Below, piece after piece: positions 12,238 through 21,682 of a DNA stretch of 64,000 nucleotides. The stretch comes from Streptomyces narbonensis. GTDB lineage: Bacteria > Actinomycetota > Actinomycetes > Streptomycetales > Streptomycetaceae. The notes beneath the pieces were generated by a model. The model had not been told where the DNA came from and ran no database searches. It saw only the letters and a list, made by a program, of their open reading frames with translations. The translations under genes and the position numbers were made by a program. The stretch lies in the NCBI RefSeq assembly GCF_014649015.1, contig NZ_BMSF01000003.1, positions 248,001-312,000 on the forward strand, given 5' to 3'. Numbering within the stretch: position 1 is the first letter of the stretch; every line of letters starts with the position of its first letter.

Positions 12238-13607
12238 ACCTCCGGCTGACCTGGGTGCAGCCGGAGGACCTGGTGGGCCACGAGCTCCGCCAGGCCGCCG
12301 AGGACGGCCGCGACGCCCGTGCCCTCGCGGCCCGCTGGTACGAGGCGGGCGGCCCGCCGGCCCCGGAGACGGCCGGCGCCTCCGAGCTCCCCCGCCCGGA
12401 CCTCCGTCCCCTGGCGGAGGAACTCCTCGGCTCCCTGGCGAACCTCCCCACCCCCGTGCCGGACGACGAGCCGACCTCCCTCCCCGAGATCCGGTCCCTG
12501 GCGGCCCCGCAGGCCCTCCCTCCGCCGGACTCCGAGGCGGCCGGGGGCGACGCCCTCCGCGACCGGCTGCACGCCGCCTGGCTCGGACGGGCCGCTGGGT
12601 GCCTGCTCGGCAAGCCCGTCGAGAAACTGCCCCTCGCCGCCATCCGCTCCCTCGCCCGCGCCACCGGCAACTGGCCGCTCTCCACCTGGTTCACCGCCCG
12701 CGGCGTACCGCCGGAGCTGCTCGCCGCCCACCCCTGGAACCGACGCTCCGCCGCCACCTCCCTCGCCGAGAACATCGACGGGATGCCCGAGGACGACGAC
12801 CTCAACTACCCCCTCCTCAACCTGCTGCTCCTCCAGCGGTACGGACGCGACTTCACCACCGCCGACGTCGCCCGCCTCTGGCTCGACGAACTCCCCGCCG
12901 GCCGCACCTTCACGGCCGAGCGCGTCGCCTACCGCAACCTCCTCGACGGCGTCGAGCCCCCGCTCACCGCCGTCCACCGCAACCCCTTCCGCGAGTGGAT
13001 CGGCGCCCAGATCCGGGCGGACGTCCACGGCTGGACCCACCCCGGCGACCCGGCGGCCGCCGCCGCGCAGGCCTACCGGGACGCGGTCCTCACCCACACC
13101 GGGAACGGCGTCTACGGCGCCATGTTCGTCGCCGCGACCCTCGCCGCCGCCGCGACCGGCACCGCCGACGTCCACCGCTCGCTCGCCGCCGGACTCGCGG
13201 TGGTCCCGCCCCGCTCCCGCCTCGCCGGAGCCGTCCGCCTGGGCATCGCGTCCGCCCGCGAGGAGCGCGACTTCGACACCGTCGTCGACCGCCTGCACAC
13301 CGAGCTCGGCGGGTACCACTGGGTCCATGCCGTCCCCAACGCCGCGCTCCTCACCGCCGCCCTCACCCACGCCGACGGCGACTTCACCCGCTCCGTCTGC
13401 GCGGCGGTCTCCGGCGGCTGGGACACCGACTCCAACGGCGCCACCGCCGGTTCGGTCGCCGGGCTGCTCGCCGGGCACCCCGACCGGCTGCCCGAGCGGT
13501 GGACCGCCCCCCTCAAGAACCGGCTCGCGACCTCGGTCCCGTCCTTCGACGGCATCGGCTTCGACACCCTGGCCGAACTGACCCACCTGGAGGCTGTACG
13601 CCCATGA
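12234..13607 (+). CDS. ADP-ribosylglycohydrolase family protein (paralog 4)
   Basis: A 457-residue protein with an extra N-terminal ~110 residues (starting VNLRLTWVQPEDLVGHEL, not recognised) before the DraG-like core AAWLGRAAGCLLGKPVEKL. The first metal motif is Asp187-Asp188-Asp189 in the context MPEDDDLNY, a variant I associate with a separate subgroup of the family. The C-terminal motif GGWDTDSNG supplies Asp397, Asp399 and Ser400. It is probably active. The GTG start overlaps the previous stop, and the stop overlaps the ribokinase ATG. The last part of the chain, SFDGIGFDTLAELT, is typical of bacterial members of this subgroup. Confidence 0.88.
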   Translation: MNLRLTWVQPEDLVGHELRQAAEDGRDARALAARWYEAGGPPAPETAGASELPRPDLRPLAEELLGSLANLPTPVPDDEPTSLPEIRSLAAPQALPPPDSEAAGGDALRDRLHAAWLGRAAGCLLGKPVEKLPLAAIRSLARATGNWPLSTWFTARGVPPELLAAHPWNRRSAATSLAENIDGMPEDDDLNYPLLNLLLLQRYGRDFTTADVARLWLDELPAGRTFTAERVAYRNLLDGVEPPLTAVHRNPFREWIGAQIRADVHGWTHPGDPAAAAAQAYRDAVLTHTGNGVYGAMFVAATLAAAATGTADVHRSLAAGLAVVPPRSRLAGAVRLGIASAREERDFDTVVDRLHTELGGYHWVHAVPNAALLTAALTHADGDFTRSVCAAVSGGWDTDSNGATAGSVAGLLAGHPDRLPERWTAPLKNRLATSVPSFDGIGFDTLAELTHLEAVRP

Positions 13608-14524
13608 CCAGCATCGTCGTACTCGGCAGCATGAACATGGACCTCGTCGCCTACGTATCGAGGGCGCCCGCCCGCGGCGAGACGGTCACCGGCCGCGCGT
13701 TCCGCACGGTCCCCGGCGGCAAGGGCGCCAACCAGGCCGTCGCCGCCGCCCGCGCCGGCGCCGAGGTGGCGATGATCGGCGCGGTAGGCGCGGACGACTT
13801 CGGCGTACGCCTCCGGTCCAACCTGGAGCACTGCGCCGTCGACACCGACCTCCTTCGCACCGCCGAGGGCCCTTCCGGCACCGCCCACATCGTCGTCGAC
13901 GACGAGGGCGGCAACGCGATCGTCGTCGTCCCCGGAGCCAACGCCACCGTCACCTCCCTCAGCCACGGCGACGAGGCCCTCATCGGCACCGCCGACACCC
14001 TGCTCCTCCAGCTCGAACTCCCCCTCTCCGTTGTCACCGAGGGCGCCGCGACCGCCCGCCGCCTCGGCGTCCGCACCGTCCTCACGCCCGCACCGGCCCA
14101 GCAGCTCCCTCCCGAACTCCTCGCCGCCACCGACCTGCTGGTGCCCAACGAGCACGAGGCGGCCGCGCTCACCGGACACACCGACCCGCGCGCCGCCGCC
14201 CAGGCCCTGCTGCGGGACGTCCCCGAGGTCGTCGTCACCCTGGGCGCGTCCGGCAGCCTGTACGCGGCGCGCGGCGCCGAACCGGTCACCGTGCCCGCCC
14301 CCCGCGTCAGGGCCGTGGACACCACCGCGGCCGGCGACACCTTCGTCGGCGCCCTCGCGGTCGCCCTCGGCGAGGGCCGGCCCGTCCCCGAGGCGCTGGC
14401 CTGGGCGCAGGCCGCCGCCGCGCTCTCCGTCCAGCGCGAGGGCGCGTCGACCTCGATGCCCTACCGGACCGAGATCGAGGCGGCCTTCGGCTCCCTCGGC
14501 GACCTGGAGGCCGACCCCGTATGA
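13604..14524 (+). CDS. rbsK: Ribokinase (PfkB family)
   Basis: A 306-residue PfkB-family sugar kinase predicted to phosphorylate D-ribose, or a ribosyl product, with ATP. Seen: the N-terminal sugar-binding region GSMNMDLVAYV, the first signature GGKGANQAV (38-46), and the C-terminal signature DTTAAGDTFVGAL beginning at Asp239, with the catalytic base Asp245 and the anion hole AAGD, as in true ribokinases. It sits directly after four glycohydrolases with ATGA overlaps on both sides, so free ribose or ribosyl released by those enzymes is a natural substrate. Other pentofuranoses cannot be excluded. Confidence 0.9.
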   Translation: MTSIVVLGSMNMDLVAYVSRAPARGETVTGRAFRTVPGGKGANQAVAAARAGAEVAMIGAVGADDFGVRLRSNLEHCAVDTDLLRTAEGPSGTAHIVVDDEGGNAIVVVPGANATVTSLSHGDEALIGTADTLLLQLELPLSVVTEGAATARRLGVRTVLTPAPAQQLPPELLAATDLLVPNEHEAAALTGHTDPRAAAQALLRDVPEVVVTLGASGSLYAARGAEPVTVPAPRVRAVDTTAAGDTFVGALAVALGEGRPVPEALAWAQAAAALSVQREGASTSMPYRTEIEAAFGSLGDLEADPV

Positions 14525-15747
14525 CCACCACGCAGCACGCCCCCACGACCCCCGCCCCGGCCACGCCTCCCCTGCGCGGACTGCGCGTCCTGGACCTCGC
14601 GACCCTCTTCGCCGGCCCGCTCGCGGCCACGATGCTCGGCGACTTCGGCGCCGACGTCGTCAAGGTCGAGCACCCCCGCAAGCCCGACCCGTCCCGCGGC
14701 CACGGCCCCGCCAAGGACGGCGTCGGTCTGTGGTGGAAGGTCCTCGGCCGAAACAAGCGGACGATCACCCTCGACCTCTCCGCGCCGGGCGGCCGGGACA
14801 CCCTCCTCGGGCTGGCCGCCGAGGCCGACGTGATCGTGGAGAACTTCCGCCCCGGCACCCTGGAACGCTGGGGTCTGGGCTGGGCGGAGCTCTCCGCCGT
14901 CAACCCCCGTCTCGTCCTCGCCCGCGTCACCGGCTTCGGCCAGTTCGGCCCGTACGCCCACCGCCCCGGCTTCGGCACCCTCGCCGAGGCGATGAGCGGC
15001 TTCGCCGCCATCACCGGCGAGCCCGACGGCCCGCCCACCCTGCCCCCCTTCGGCCTGGCCGACTCGATCGCCGCCCTCGCCACCGCGTACGCGGTGATGA
15101 CCGCGCTCACCGCCAGGACCACGACCGGCCGCGGCCAGGTCGTCGACATGGCGATCATCGAACCGATGCTCTCCGTCATCGGACCCCACCCCCTCTGGTA
15201 CGACCAGCTCGGCTACGTCCAGCCCCGCACCGGCAACCGCTCCCGCAACAACGCCCCCCGCAACACCTACCGGACCGCCGACGGCTCCTGGGTGGCCGTC
15301 TCCACCTCCGCCCAGTCGATCGCCGAGCGCGTGCTGCGGCTCGTCGGCCGTCCGGAGCTGATCGACGAGCCGTGGTTCGCCGACGGCACGGGCCGCGCCG
15401 AGCACGCGGACGTCCTGGACGAGGCGGTCGGCGCCTGGATCGCGCGCCGCACCCGCGACGAGGCCATGTCCGCCTTCGAGAAGGCCGAAGCCGCCATCGC
15501 CCCGGTCTACGACGTCCGGGACGTCCTCGACGATCCGCAGTACCGGGCGCTCGGCACCGTCACCGAGGTACAGGACCCGGAACTCGGCCCGATCAGGATG
15601 CAGAACGTGCTCTTCCGACTCTCCGAGACACCCGGGGCGATCCGCTGGCCCGGCCGCCCCCACGGCGCCGACACCGAGGCCGTCCTCACCGAGCTCGGCC
15701 TCACGCCCGCCGAGATCGACGCCCTCCGCAGCCAGGGAGCGGTATGA
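14521..15747 (+). CDS. CaiB/BaiF (family III) CoA-transferase
   Basis: A 408-residue family III CoA-transferase, which moves CoA between carboxylic acids through an aspartyl intermediate. Seen: LRGLRVLDLATLFAGPLAATMLGDFGADVVKVE at the N-terminus (a split Rossmann half), GRNKRTITLDL, and the catalytic Asp209 in GRGQVVDMAIIEP. A second domain and a C-terminal return strand complete the fold. It is translationally coupled to ribokinase upstream and to the CitE-like lyase downstream. The pairing with a CitE-like lyase suggests activation of a C4-C6 hydroxy-dicarboxylate before cleavage. The actual acid is unknown. Confidence 0.88.
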   Translation: MTTTQHAPTTPAPATPPLRGLRVLDLATLFAGPLAATMLGDFGADVVKVEHPRKPDPSRGHGPAKDGVGLWWKVLGRNKRTITLDLSAPGGRDTLLGLAAEADVIVENFRPGTLERWGLGWAELSAVNPRLVLARVTGFGQFGPYAHRPGFGTLAEAMSGFAAITGEPDGPPTLPPFGLADSIAALATAYAVMTALTARTTTGRGQVVDMAIIEPMLSVIGPHPLWYDQLGYVQPRTGNRSRNNAPRNTYRTADGSWVAVSTSAQSIAERVLRLVGRPELIDEPWFADGTGRAEHADVLDEAVGAWIARRTRDEAMSAFEKAEAAIAPVYDVRDVLDDPQYRALGTVTEVQDPELGPIRMQNVLFRLSETPGAIRWPGRPHGADTEAVLTELGLTPAEIDALRSQGAV

Positions 15748-16577
15748 GCGATCCACGCGGTATCGCCGGCCTCGTGCGCCCGCGCACCCCCCTCACCTGG
15801 CTGTACGCGCCGGGCGACCGTCCCGGGGTCGTCCTCAAGGCCCTGGCCTCCGGCGCCGACGTCGTCATCGTCGACCTGGAGGACGCGGTCGCCCCGCACC
15901 GCAAGGCGTACGCCCTCGACGCCACGGTCGATCTGCTCGCCGACACCCACCCCGTCCCGGTGCACGTCCGCGTCCACTCCCTGCTCGACATCCCCACCCT
16001 GGCCCCCCTCCCCGGCCTCTGCGGTCTCCGTGTACCCAAGGTGACACACGCCACTGACATCCACCGGATCGCCGGCCTCGCCCCCGGTCTCCCCCTCTAC
16101 CCGCTCCTGGAGAACGCCCTCGCCGTGGAGCACGCCTACGCCATCGCCACCGCCCACCCCGCCGTGCGCGGCATCGCGCTCGGCGAGGCCGACCTCCGGG
16201 CCGACCTGGGGCTACGGGACGACAGCGGCCTCGACTGGCCACGCGGTCGCTTGGTCGTCGCGGCCCGCGCTGCGGCCCTGCCGCCCCCCGCGCAGTCGGT
16301 CCATCCCGACATCGGCGACCTCGACGCCCTGGCCGCCGGCTGCGCCCGGGGCCGGGCGATGGGCTTCCTCGGCCGGGCGGCGATCCACCCCCGCCAGCTC
16401 CCCGTCATCGAGCGGGCCTACCTCCCCACTCCGGAGGAGGTCGACGCGGCGCGTGAGGTCGTCGCGGCGGCGGGGACGGACCCGGGAGCCCTGGCTCTCT
16501 CCGACGGCCGCTTCGTCGACGCGGCGGTCGTGGAGGGTGCCCACCGGGTCCTCGCCCTCGCCTCCCGCACGGCCTGA
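15744..16577 (+). CDS. CitE/HpcH-like acyl-CoA lyase
   Basis: A 277-residue member of the HpcH/HpaI aldolase/citrate lyase beta-subunit family, which cleaves beta-hydroxyacyl-CoAs such as malyl- or citramalyl-CoA using Mg2+. Seen: Asp44-Leu-Glu-Asp47 (VIVDLEDAVAPHRKA), a catalytic-region string PLLENALAVEHAYAIA, GIALGEADLRADLG, and the C-terminal AIHPRQLPVI. CoA binding through this fold fits the adjacent CoA-transferase. It is the last gene of the operon; a hairpin 40 bp downstream separates it from convergent lgt. Confidence 0.88.
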   Translation: MSDPRGIAGLVRPRTPLTWLYAPGDRPGVVLKALASGADVVIVDLEDAVAPHRKAYALDATVDLLADTHPVPVHVRVHSLLDIPTLAPLPGLCGLRVPKVTHATDIHRIAGLAPGLPLYPLLENALAVEHAYAIATAHPAVRGIALGEADLRADLGLRDDSGLDWPRGRLVVAARAAALPPPAQSVHPDIGDLDALAAGCARGRAMGFLGRAAIHPRQLPVIERAYLPTPEEVDAAREVVAAAGTDPGALALSDGRFVDAAVVEGAHRVLALASRTA

Positions 16578-16587
16578 CTCCCGTGGC

Positions 16588-16624
16588 GCCGTACGCGAAA
16601 GGGCCGCCGTACGCGAAAGGGCCG
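16588..16624. repeat. 18-bp direct repeat, two copies
   Basis: GCCGTACGCGAAAGGGCC occurs twice in tandem with an 18-bp period immediately before the terminator hairpin between the lyase gene and lgt. Confidence 0.8.
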
Positions 16625-16650
16625 CCGGAACCTCTCGGTCCCGGCGGCCC
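16619..16650. terminator. Bidirectional hairpin between the lyase gene and lgt
   Basis: A perfect 10-bp stem, GGGCCGCCGG with CCGGCGGCCC, encloses a 12-nt loop between convergent genes. It probably ends both transcripts. Confidence 0.7.
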
Positions 16651-16665
16651 TGTGACGACTGGGGG

Positions 16666-17673
16666 TCAGCCCTTGGCGGCGGACCCGGCGCCGTTGCCGG
16701 CACCGTGGTCGACGTCCCCGTCCACGTCCTCGTCGGAGTCCGGGGCGGCGTCGGAGTCCGGGACCGCGTCGGAGACGGCGTCCTCGGGTCCGTCGGGGTC
16801 GAGGTCCAGGCCGATCGCCGCCGCGAGGTCCGCGGCCTCCCCGGACGCCTCGGCCTTCCCGGCCTTGGGCTCCACGATCTCCTCGCGTCCCGGCCGGATC
16901 CGCGCCGAGATGACCATGTAGGTCACCGCGAGCAGGAAGACGATGATCGCCGTCCACACGTTCAGCCGGAGGCCGAGCACGTGGTGCGCCTCGTCGACAC
17001 GCATGTACTCGATCCAGCCGCGGCCCGCGCAGTACGCGGCGACGTAGAGCGCGAAGGCGCGTCCGTGGCCGAGCTTGAAGCGGCGGTCGGCCCAGACGAC
17101 GAGGGCGGCGACGCCGACGCACCAGAGAGACTCGTAGAGGAAGGTCGGGTGGTAGAGCCCGGCCTCGCGGTTGGCGCTCTCGGTGATCTTCAGGGCCCAG
17201 GGCAGGTCGGTCGGCTTGCCGTAGAGCTCCTGGTTGAACCAGTTGCCCCAGCGGCCGATGGCCTGGGCGAGGGCGATACCGGGCGCGATGGCGTCCGCGT
17301 ACGCAGGGAGCGGGATGCCCCGGCGGCGGCAGCCGATCCAGGCACCCACCGCGCCGAGCGCGATGGCGCCCCAGATACCGAGGCCACCCTCCCAGATCTT
17401 GAAGGCGTCGACCCAGTTCTCACCCTCGCTGAAGTACAGCTGGTAGTCGGTGATCACGTGGTAGAGGCGTCCGCCGACGAGGCCGAAGGGCACCGCCCAG
17501 ACGGCGATGTCGGCCACGGTGCCGGCGGTGCCGCCCCGGGCGATCCACCGCTTGTTGCCGTACCAGACGGCGACGAAGACACCGATGATGATGCAGAAGG
17601 CATAGCCGCGCAGCGGGATCGGTCCGAGGTTGATCACGCCGGTCGACGGGCTGGGAATGTAGGCAAGGTCCAT
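16666..17673 (-). CDS. lgt: Prolipoprotein diacylglyceryl transferase
   Basis: Lgt attaches diacylglycerol to the lipobox cysteine of prelipoproteins in the membrane. The 335-residue chain has about seven TM segments. Seen: GLVGGRLYHVITDY, and the family signature GRWGNWFNQELYG at about 140-152, followed by GRGWIEYMR. The C-terminal ~75 residues are an acidic Asp/Ala/Gly-rich tail (DSDAAPDSDEDVDGDVD), longer than in many Lgt proteins and presumably cytosolic and disordered. It lies downstream of a DsbA-like gene on the same strand. LspA, another maturation enzyme, is encoded at 57.5 kb. Confidence 0.96.
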   Translation of the reverse strand: MDLAYIPSPSTGVINLGPIPLRGYAFCIIIGVFVAVWYGNKRWIARGGTAGTVADIAVWAVPFGLVGGRLYHVITDYQLYFSEGENWVDAFKIWEGGLGIWGAIALGAVGAWIGCRRRGIPLPAYADAIAPGIALAQAIGRWGNWFNQELYGKPTDLPWALKITESANREAGLYHPTFLYESLWCVGVAALVVWADRRFKLGHGRAFALYVAAYCAGRGWIEYMRVDEAHHVLGLRLNVWTAIIVFLLAVTYMVISARIRPGREEIVEPKAGKAEASGEAADLAAAIGLDLDPDGPEDAVSDAVPDSDAAPDSDEDVDGDVDHGAGNGAGSAAKG

Positions 17674-17737
17674 GGCAGGACCGACGCTACCCTGCCGGGC
17701 GGGCGCGACGGCAGCCCACCCGGCAACGTCTGGGTAA

Positions 17738-18577
17738 CTAACCCGCCGAAGAAGCCGCGGGAGCCGGGGCGGATGCCGTGCCGGGCTTCTTGCCCTTGTT
17801 GGCCTCGGCGACCCACTTCTTCAGGTTCTCCGGGGAGATCTGCTCGCTCCCCTTCGTCGGGAAGATCGATTCGCCGTTGAGGAGGACGGACGGCGTGCCG
17901 CGGAAGCCGCCGTTCCTGAAGGCCTCGTTGGACTTCTCCACCCAGCTGTCGTGCGTGCCCTCCTCGACACAGCTGCGGAATGCGGGCGTGTCGAGTCCGG
18001 GCACCTTCGCCGCCAGCTCGATCAGCTTGGCGTTCTTCCCGAAGGCGTCGTCCGTCTCCGGCGGCTGGTTGATGTAGAGCACGTCGTGGTAGGCGGTGAA
18101 CTTCCCCGCGTCCTGCGCGCACGCGGCCGCGTTCGCCGCGCGGAGCGAGCCGCTGCCGCCCATGTTCCCGTCGATGAGGGTGGCTAGGTGGTACTCGGCC
18201 TTGAGCGCGCCGGACGCCTCCAGCTCGTGGATGGTGTCCCGCATGACGTTCTCGAACTGGGCACACGCCGGGCAGCGGAAGTCCTCCCAGATCGCGAGCG
18301 TCGAGGGGGCGTCCGTCTTGCCCGTGGGGACGGCTGGCTTGTCACCCTCGACGGACCCCGACGGTGCCACCACGGGACCCGCCGTGTCCGATCCGCCGTC
18401 GTCGCCGCTGTTGGCCGCGATCACTCCGACGACCGCGGCCAGGCCGAGGACGCCGACGACCGCCGCCGACACGATGAGGACGCGCCGCTGCTTCTCGCGG
18501 GCCTTGTCGCGCTCGCGCTGCTGCTGGAGGCGCTCCCGCGCGCTCCGGTTACCGTCACCACGGTTCTTCTCGCTCAC
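17738..18577 (-). CDS. Membrane-anchored DsbA-like thioredoxin-fold protein
   Basis: A 279-residue predicted extracytoplasmic thiol oxidoreductase. It has a charged cytosolic N-terminus (RLQQQRERDKAREKQRR), one TM helix (VLIVSAAVVGVLGLAAVVGVIAA), a Gly/Ser linker, then a DsbA-type thioredoxin domain with active-site CPAC (102-105) and a cis-Pro region GTPSVLLNG. I chose the GTG at 18577 (VSEKNRGDG); earlier in-frame codons lie across the terminator palindrome upstream and are unlikely. No strong ribosome site is seen. It lies between trpA and lgt. Its layout closely resembles the second DsbA-like protein at 49.6 kb. Confidence 0.88.
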   Translation of the reverse strand: MSEKNRGDGNRSARERLQQQRERDKAREKQRRVLIVSAAVVGVLGLAAVVGVIAANSGDDGGSDTAGPVVAPSGSVEGDKPAVPTGKTDAPSTLAIWEDFRCPACAQFENVMRDTIHELEASGALKAEYHLATLIDGNMGGSGSLRAANAAACAQDAGKFTAYHDVLYINQPPETDDAFGKNAKLIELAAKVPGLDTPAFRSCVEEGTHDSWVEKSNEAFRNGGFRGTPSVLLNGESIFPTKGSEQISPENLKKWVAEANKGKKPGTASAPAPAASSAG

Positions 18578-18591
18578 GCCCACAGCAACGA

Positions 18592-18621
18592 ACCGGGGAG
18601 GCACGTACGTGCCTCCCCGGT
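18592..18621. terminator. Perfect 30-bp palindrome downstream of trpA
   Basis: The sequence is fully self-complementary over 30 bp and centred on CGTACG; the arms read ACCGGGGAGGCAC. It lies 21 bp beyond the trpA stop and just before the DsbA-like start, so it is likely the trpCMBA terminator. Confidence 0.8.
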
Positions 18622-18641
18622 CCCAGATCCACCCGGATGGG

Positions 18642-19456
18642 TTACGAAACGCGACGCACACCGGCGGCGAGTTCGCCCGCCAGTTCCCTTACGGCGGCGA
18701 GCCCGGCGGCCTCGTCACCGTCGGCGTCGAGGATCCGCTGCACGAAGGCGGAGCCGACGATGACGCCGTCGGCGAAGGCGGCGACCTCCTTGGCCTGCGT
18801 GGCGTTGGAGACGCCGAGCCCGACGCACACCGGGAGTCCGGAGGTGGCGCGGGTGCGGCGGACGAGGTCGGCCGCCTGCTCGCCGACCGACTCGCGGGTG
18901 CCGGTGACACCCATGAGCGAGGCGGCGTAGACGAAACCGGAGCCGGCCGCCGTGATGGTGGCGAGGCGCTCGTCCTTGCTGCTGGGCGCGACGACGAAGA
19001 CGGTGGCGAGACCGTGCTTGTCGGCGTGCTCGCGCCAGACGGCGGACTCCTGGACCGGCAGGTCGGGCAGGATGCAGCCCGCGCCGCCGGCCGCGGCGAG
19101 CTCCTCGGTGAAGCGCTCGATGCCGTAGCGGTCGATCGGGTTCCAGTACGTCATGACGAGGACCGGCTTGCCGGTGGCCGCGTGGGCCTCCTTGACCGTT
19201 CGCATCACGTCGGCGATCTTGACGCCGCCGCGCAGGGCGATGTCGTCGGCGGTCTGGATGACCGGGCCGTCGAGGACCGGGTCGCTGTGCGGCAGACCGA
19301 CCTCGACCACGTCGGCGCCGCCGTCGAAGACGGCCTTGATCGCCGCGATGCCGCCGTCGACGGTCGGGAAGCCGGCCGGGAGGTACGCGATGAGCGCGGC
19401 CCGGTTCTCCGCCTTCGCCTTGGCGAGGGTCTCGCTCAGCAGCTGGATGTTCCCAC

Positions 19457-19460
<4 letters not shown>
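18642..19460 (-). CDS. trpA: Tryptophan synthase alpha subunit
   Basis: TrpA cleaves indole-3-glycerol phosphate to indole and glyceraldehyde-3-phosphate within the TrpA-TrpB complex. The chain is 272 residues. Seen: [28 protein letters not shown] (the catalytic Glu region and loop), and LPDLPVQES, with the catalytic Asp in the second loop. The phosphate-binding end has GVTGTRES and GLGVSNATQ. The GTG start overlaps the trpB stop (GTGA), giving translational coupling for 1:1 assembly. Last gene of trpC-trpM-trpB-trpA. Confidence 0.97.
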
Positions 19461-20746
<1,286 letters not shown>

Positions 20747-20889
20747 GCGGATGCTCCTCGCGGGGCGGGTGCCCCGGGATACGTGTGGTTGATGGTCACG
20801 GTATGCGCGCGAGCCTTCCACCTACGCCAACGCCCCGGCCTGTGCCGCGCCCGTTGCGGGCGCAGCCCGTCCCGGTGCGGTGCTCCCCG

Positions 20890-20963
20890 CCCGTTGTGGG
20901 CAATCGTCCCGCGGGGCTGGGGTTCCCCCCTCTGGGGGAGGGTGGGCACAACGGGACGGCGCC
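20890..20963 (+). repeat. Dispersed repeat, left copy of an inverted pair
   Basis: The segment from CCGTTGTGGGCAATCGTCCC to GGGCACAACGGGACGGCGCC is nearly identical to the reverse complement of 21059-21133. A diverged copy is embedded in the coding region at 9731-9812. From memory, elements beginning GTTGTGGGCAATCGT are frequent in Streptomyces intergenic DNA. Confidence 0.85.
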
Positions 20964-21058
20964 CCGTGCCGGGCCTAGGCTCCCGCGCCTGGACCCGCAC
21001 CCCGTGCTCGGCTCGCTGGTGGTGCGGGCCGGTACAGGAGGCGGAGGCGCCCGCAGAG

Positions 21059-21133
21059 GGCGCCGCCCCGTGTGCCCACCCTCCCCCCAGAGGGGGGAAC
21101 CCCCAGCCCAGCGGGACGAATGCCCACACGGGG
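21059..21133 (-). repeat. Dispersed repeat, right copy of an inverted pair
   Basis: Read on the minus strand this gives CCCCGTGTGGGCATTCGTCC onward, matching the left copy at 20890-20963 with few differences. The two copies are separated by about 95 bp and could form a very long hairpin in a trpM-trpB transcript. Confidence 0.85.
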
Positions 21134-21340
21134 TGGACAGCGGCGCGAGCGGGGTGCGGCCCACCGGCGCGAGCGGTGCGGGATCCACATGGAGTGGGCA
21201 GCAGCGCGAGCGGGGCGGGCCTGCTCCGGGGAGGCAGCGGCGCGGGCGGGGCCGGGTCCACACGGGGTGGGCGGCGGTGCGAGCGGTGCGGCCATCGGAG
21301 GTGGGCACGGCACGGGCGGCGGGCCTGCACGGGAGGCGGA
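21128..21340. repeat. Imperfect tandem GC-rich repeats
   Basis: Recurrent strings resembling GTGGGCAGCGGCGCGAGCGG and GGTGCGGGxCCACA occur about five times with variable spacing between the right inverted-repeat copy and the trpM stop. Confidence 0.6.
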
Positions 21341-21393
21341 AGCTCGGACCGAGGGCACGGGCCCATGCAGCTAGGGCTCGGCTCAGGTGTCGG

Positions 21394-21675
21394 CTATGCG
21401 TCGTACGTGGAGGTGCGCGCGAGGCGCGGGCGCCATCGCATGCCGTTGACCTGGCCCGGCTCGTCGCCGATCACGTACCGGACCCGGCGGCCGTGGACAC
21501 GGCGGGCGGGTGCGCGGCAGCCACGCGGTCGGCAGCCCCTGGCCAGCGGGGCGTGCTTGGAGACGGGGGCGGCGGCCGTACGGAGACGGCCACGGCGCCC
21601 CGAGGCGTCCGCGGGCACGACCGGCCCGCCCGGGGCGGAGCCCAGGGCGGTCGGCGTGGCGCGGACGAGGGTCAT
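21394..21675 (-). CDS. trpM: Tryptophan biosynthesis modulator TrpM
   Basis: TrpM is a small basic actinobacterial protein reported to modulate tryptophan synthesis and development in S. coelicolor. The conserved core here reads ARGCRPRGCRAPARRVHG followed by RRVRYVIGDEPGQVNGMRW. The ORF gives 93 residues; from memory the S. coelicolor protein is about 63, so this one has an extra N-terminal segment. The ATG at 21675 is supported by a GGAG site in the end of trpC, whose stop is 7 bp upstream, so the long form is plausible. The protein is very Arg-rich with paired Cys residues in the core. The mechanism is unknown. Confidence 0.88.
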   Translation of the reverse strand: MTLVRATPTALGSAPGGPVVPADASGRRGRLRTAAAPVSKHAPLARGCRPRGCRAPARRVHGRRVRYVIGDEPGQVNGMRWRPRLARTSTYDA

Positions 21676-21682
21676 GGTGCGG

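Larger units (their letters stand above)
20747..21393. other. Repeat-rich gene-free region between trpM and trpB
   Basis: This 647-bp interval interrupts an otherwise compact trp operon. It contains a ~74-bp inverted repeat pair (20890-20963 and 21059-21133) and a block of imperfect G/C-rich tandem repeats (about 21128-21340). No open frame here has the codon pattern of a gene. Confidence 0.8.

Noticed and set aside
20890..21133. The trpM-trpB inverted repeat as a MITE or insertion sequence
   Set aside because: No transposase frame or target-site duplication is visible between or around the arms.
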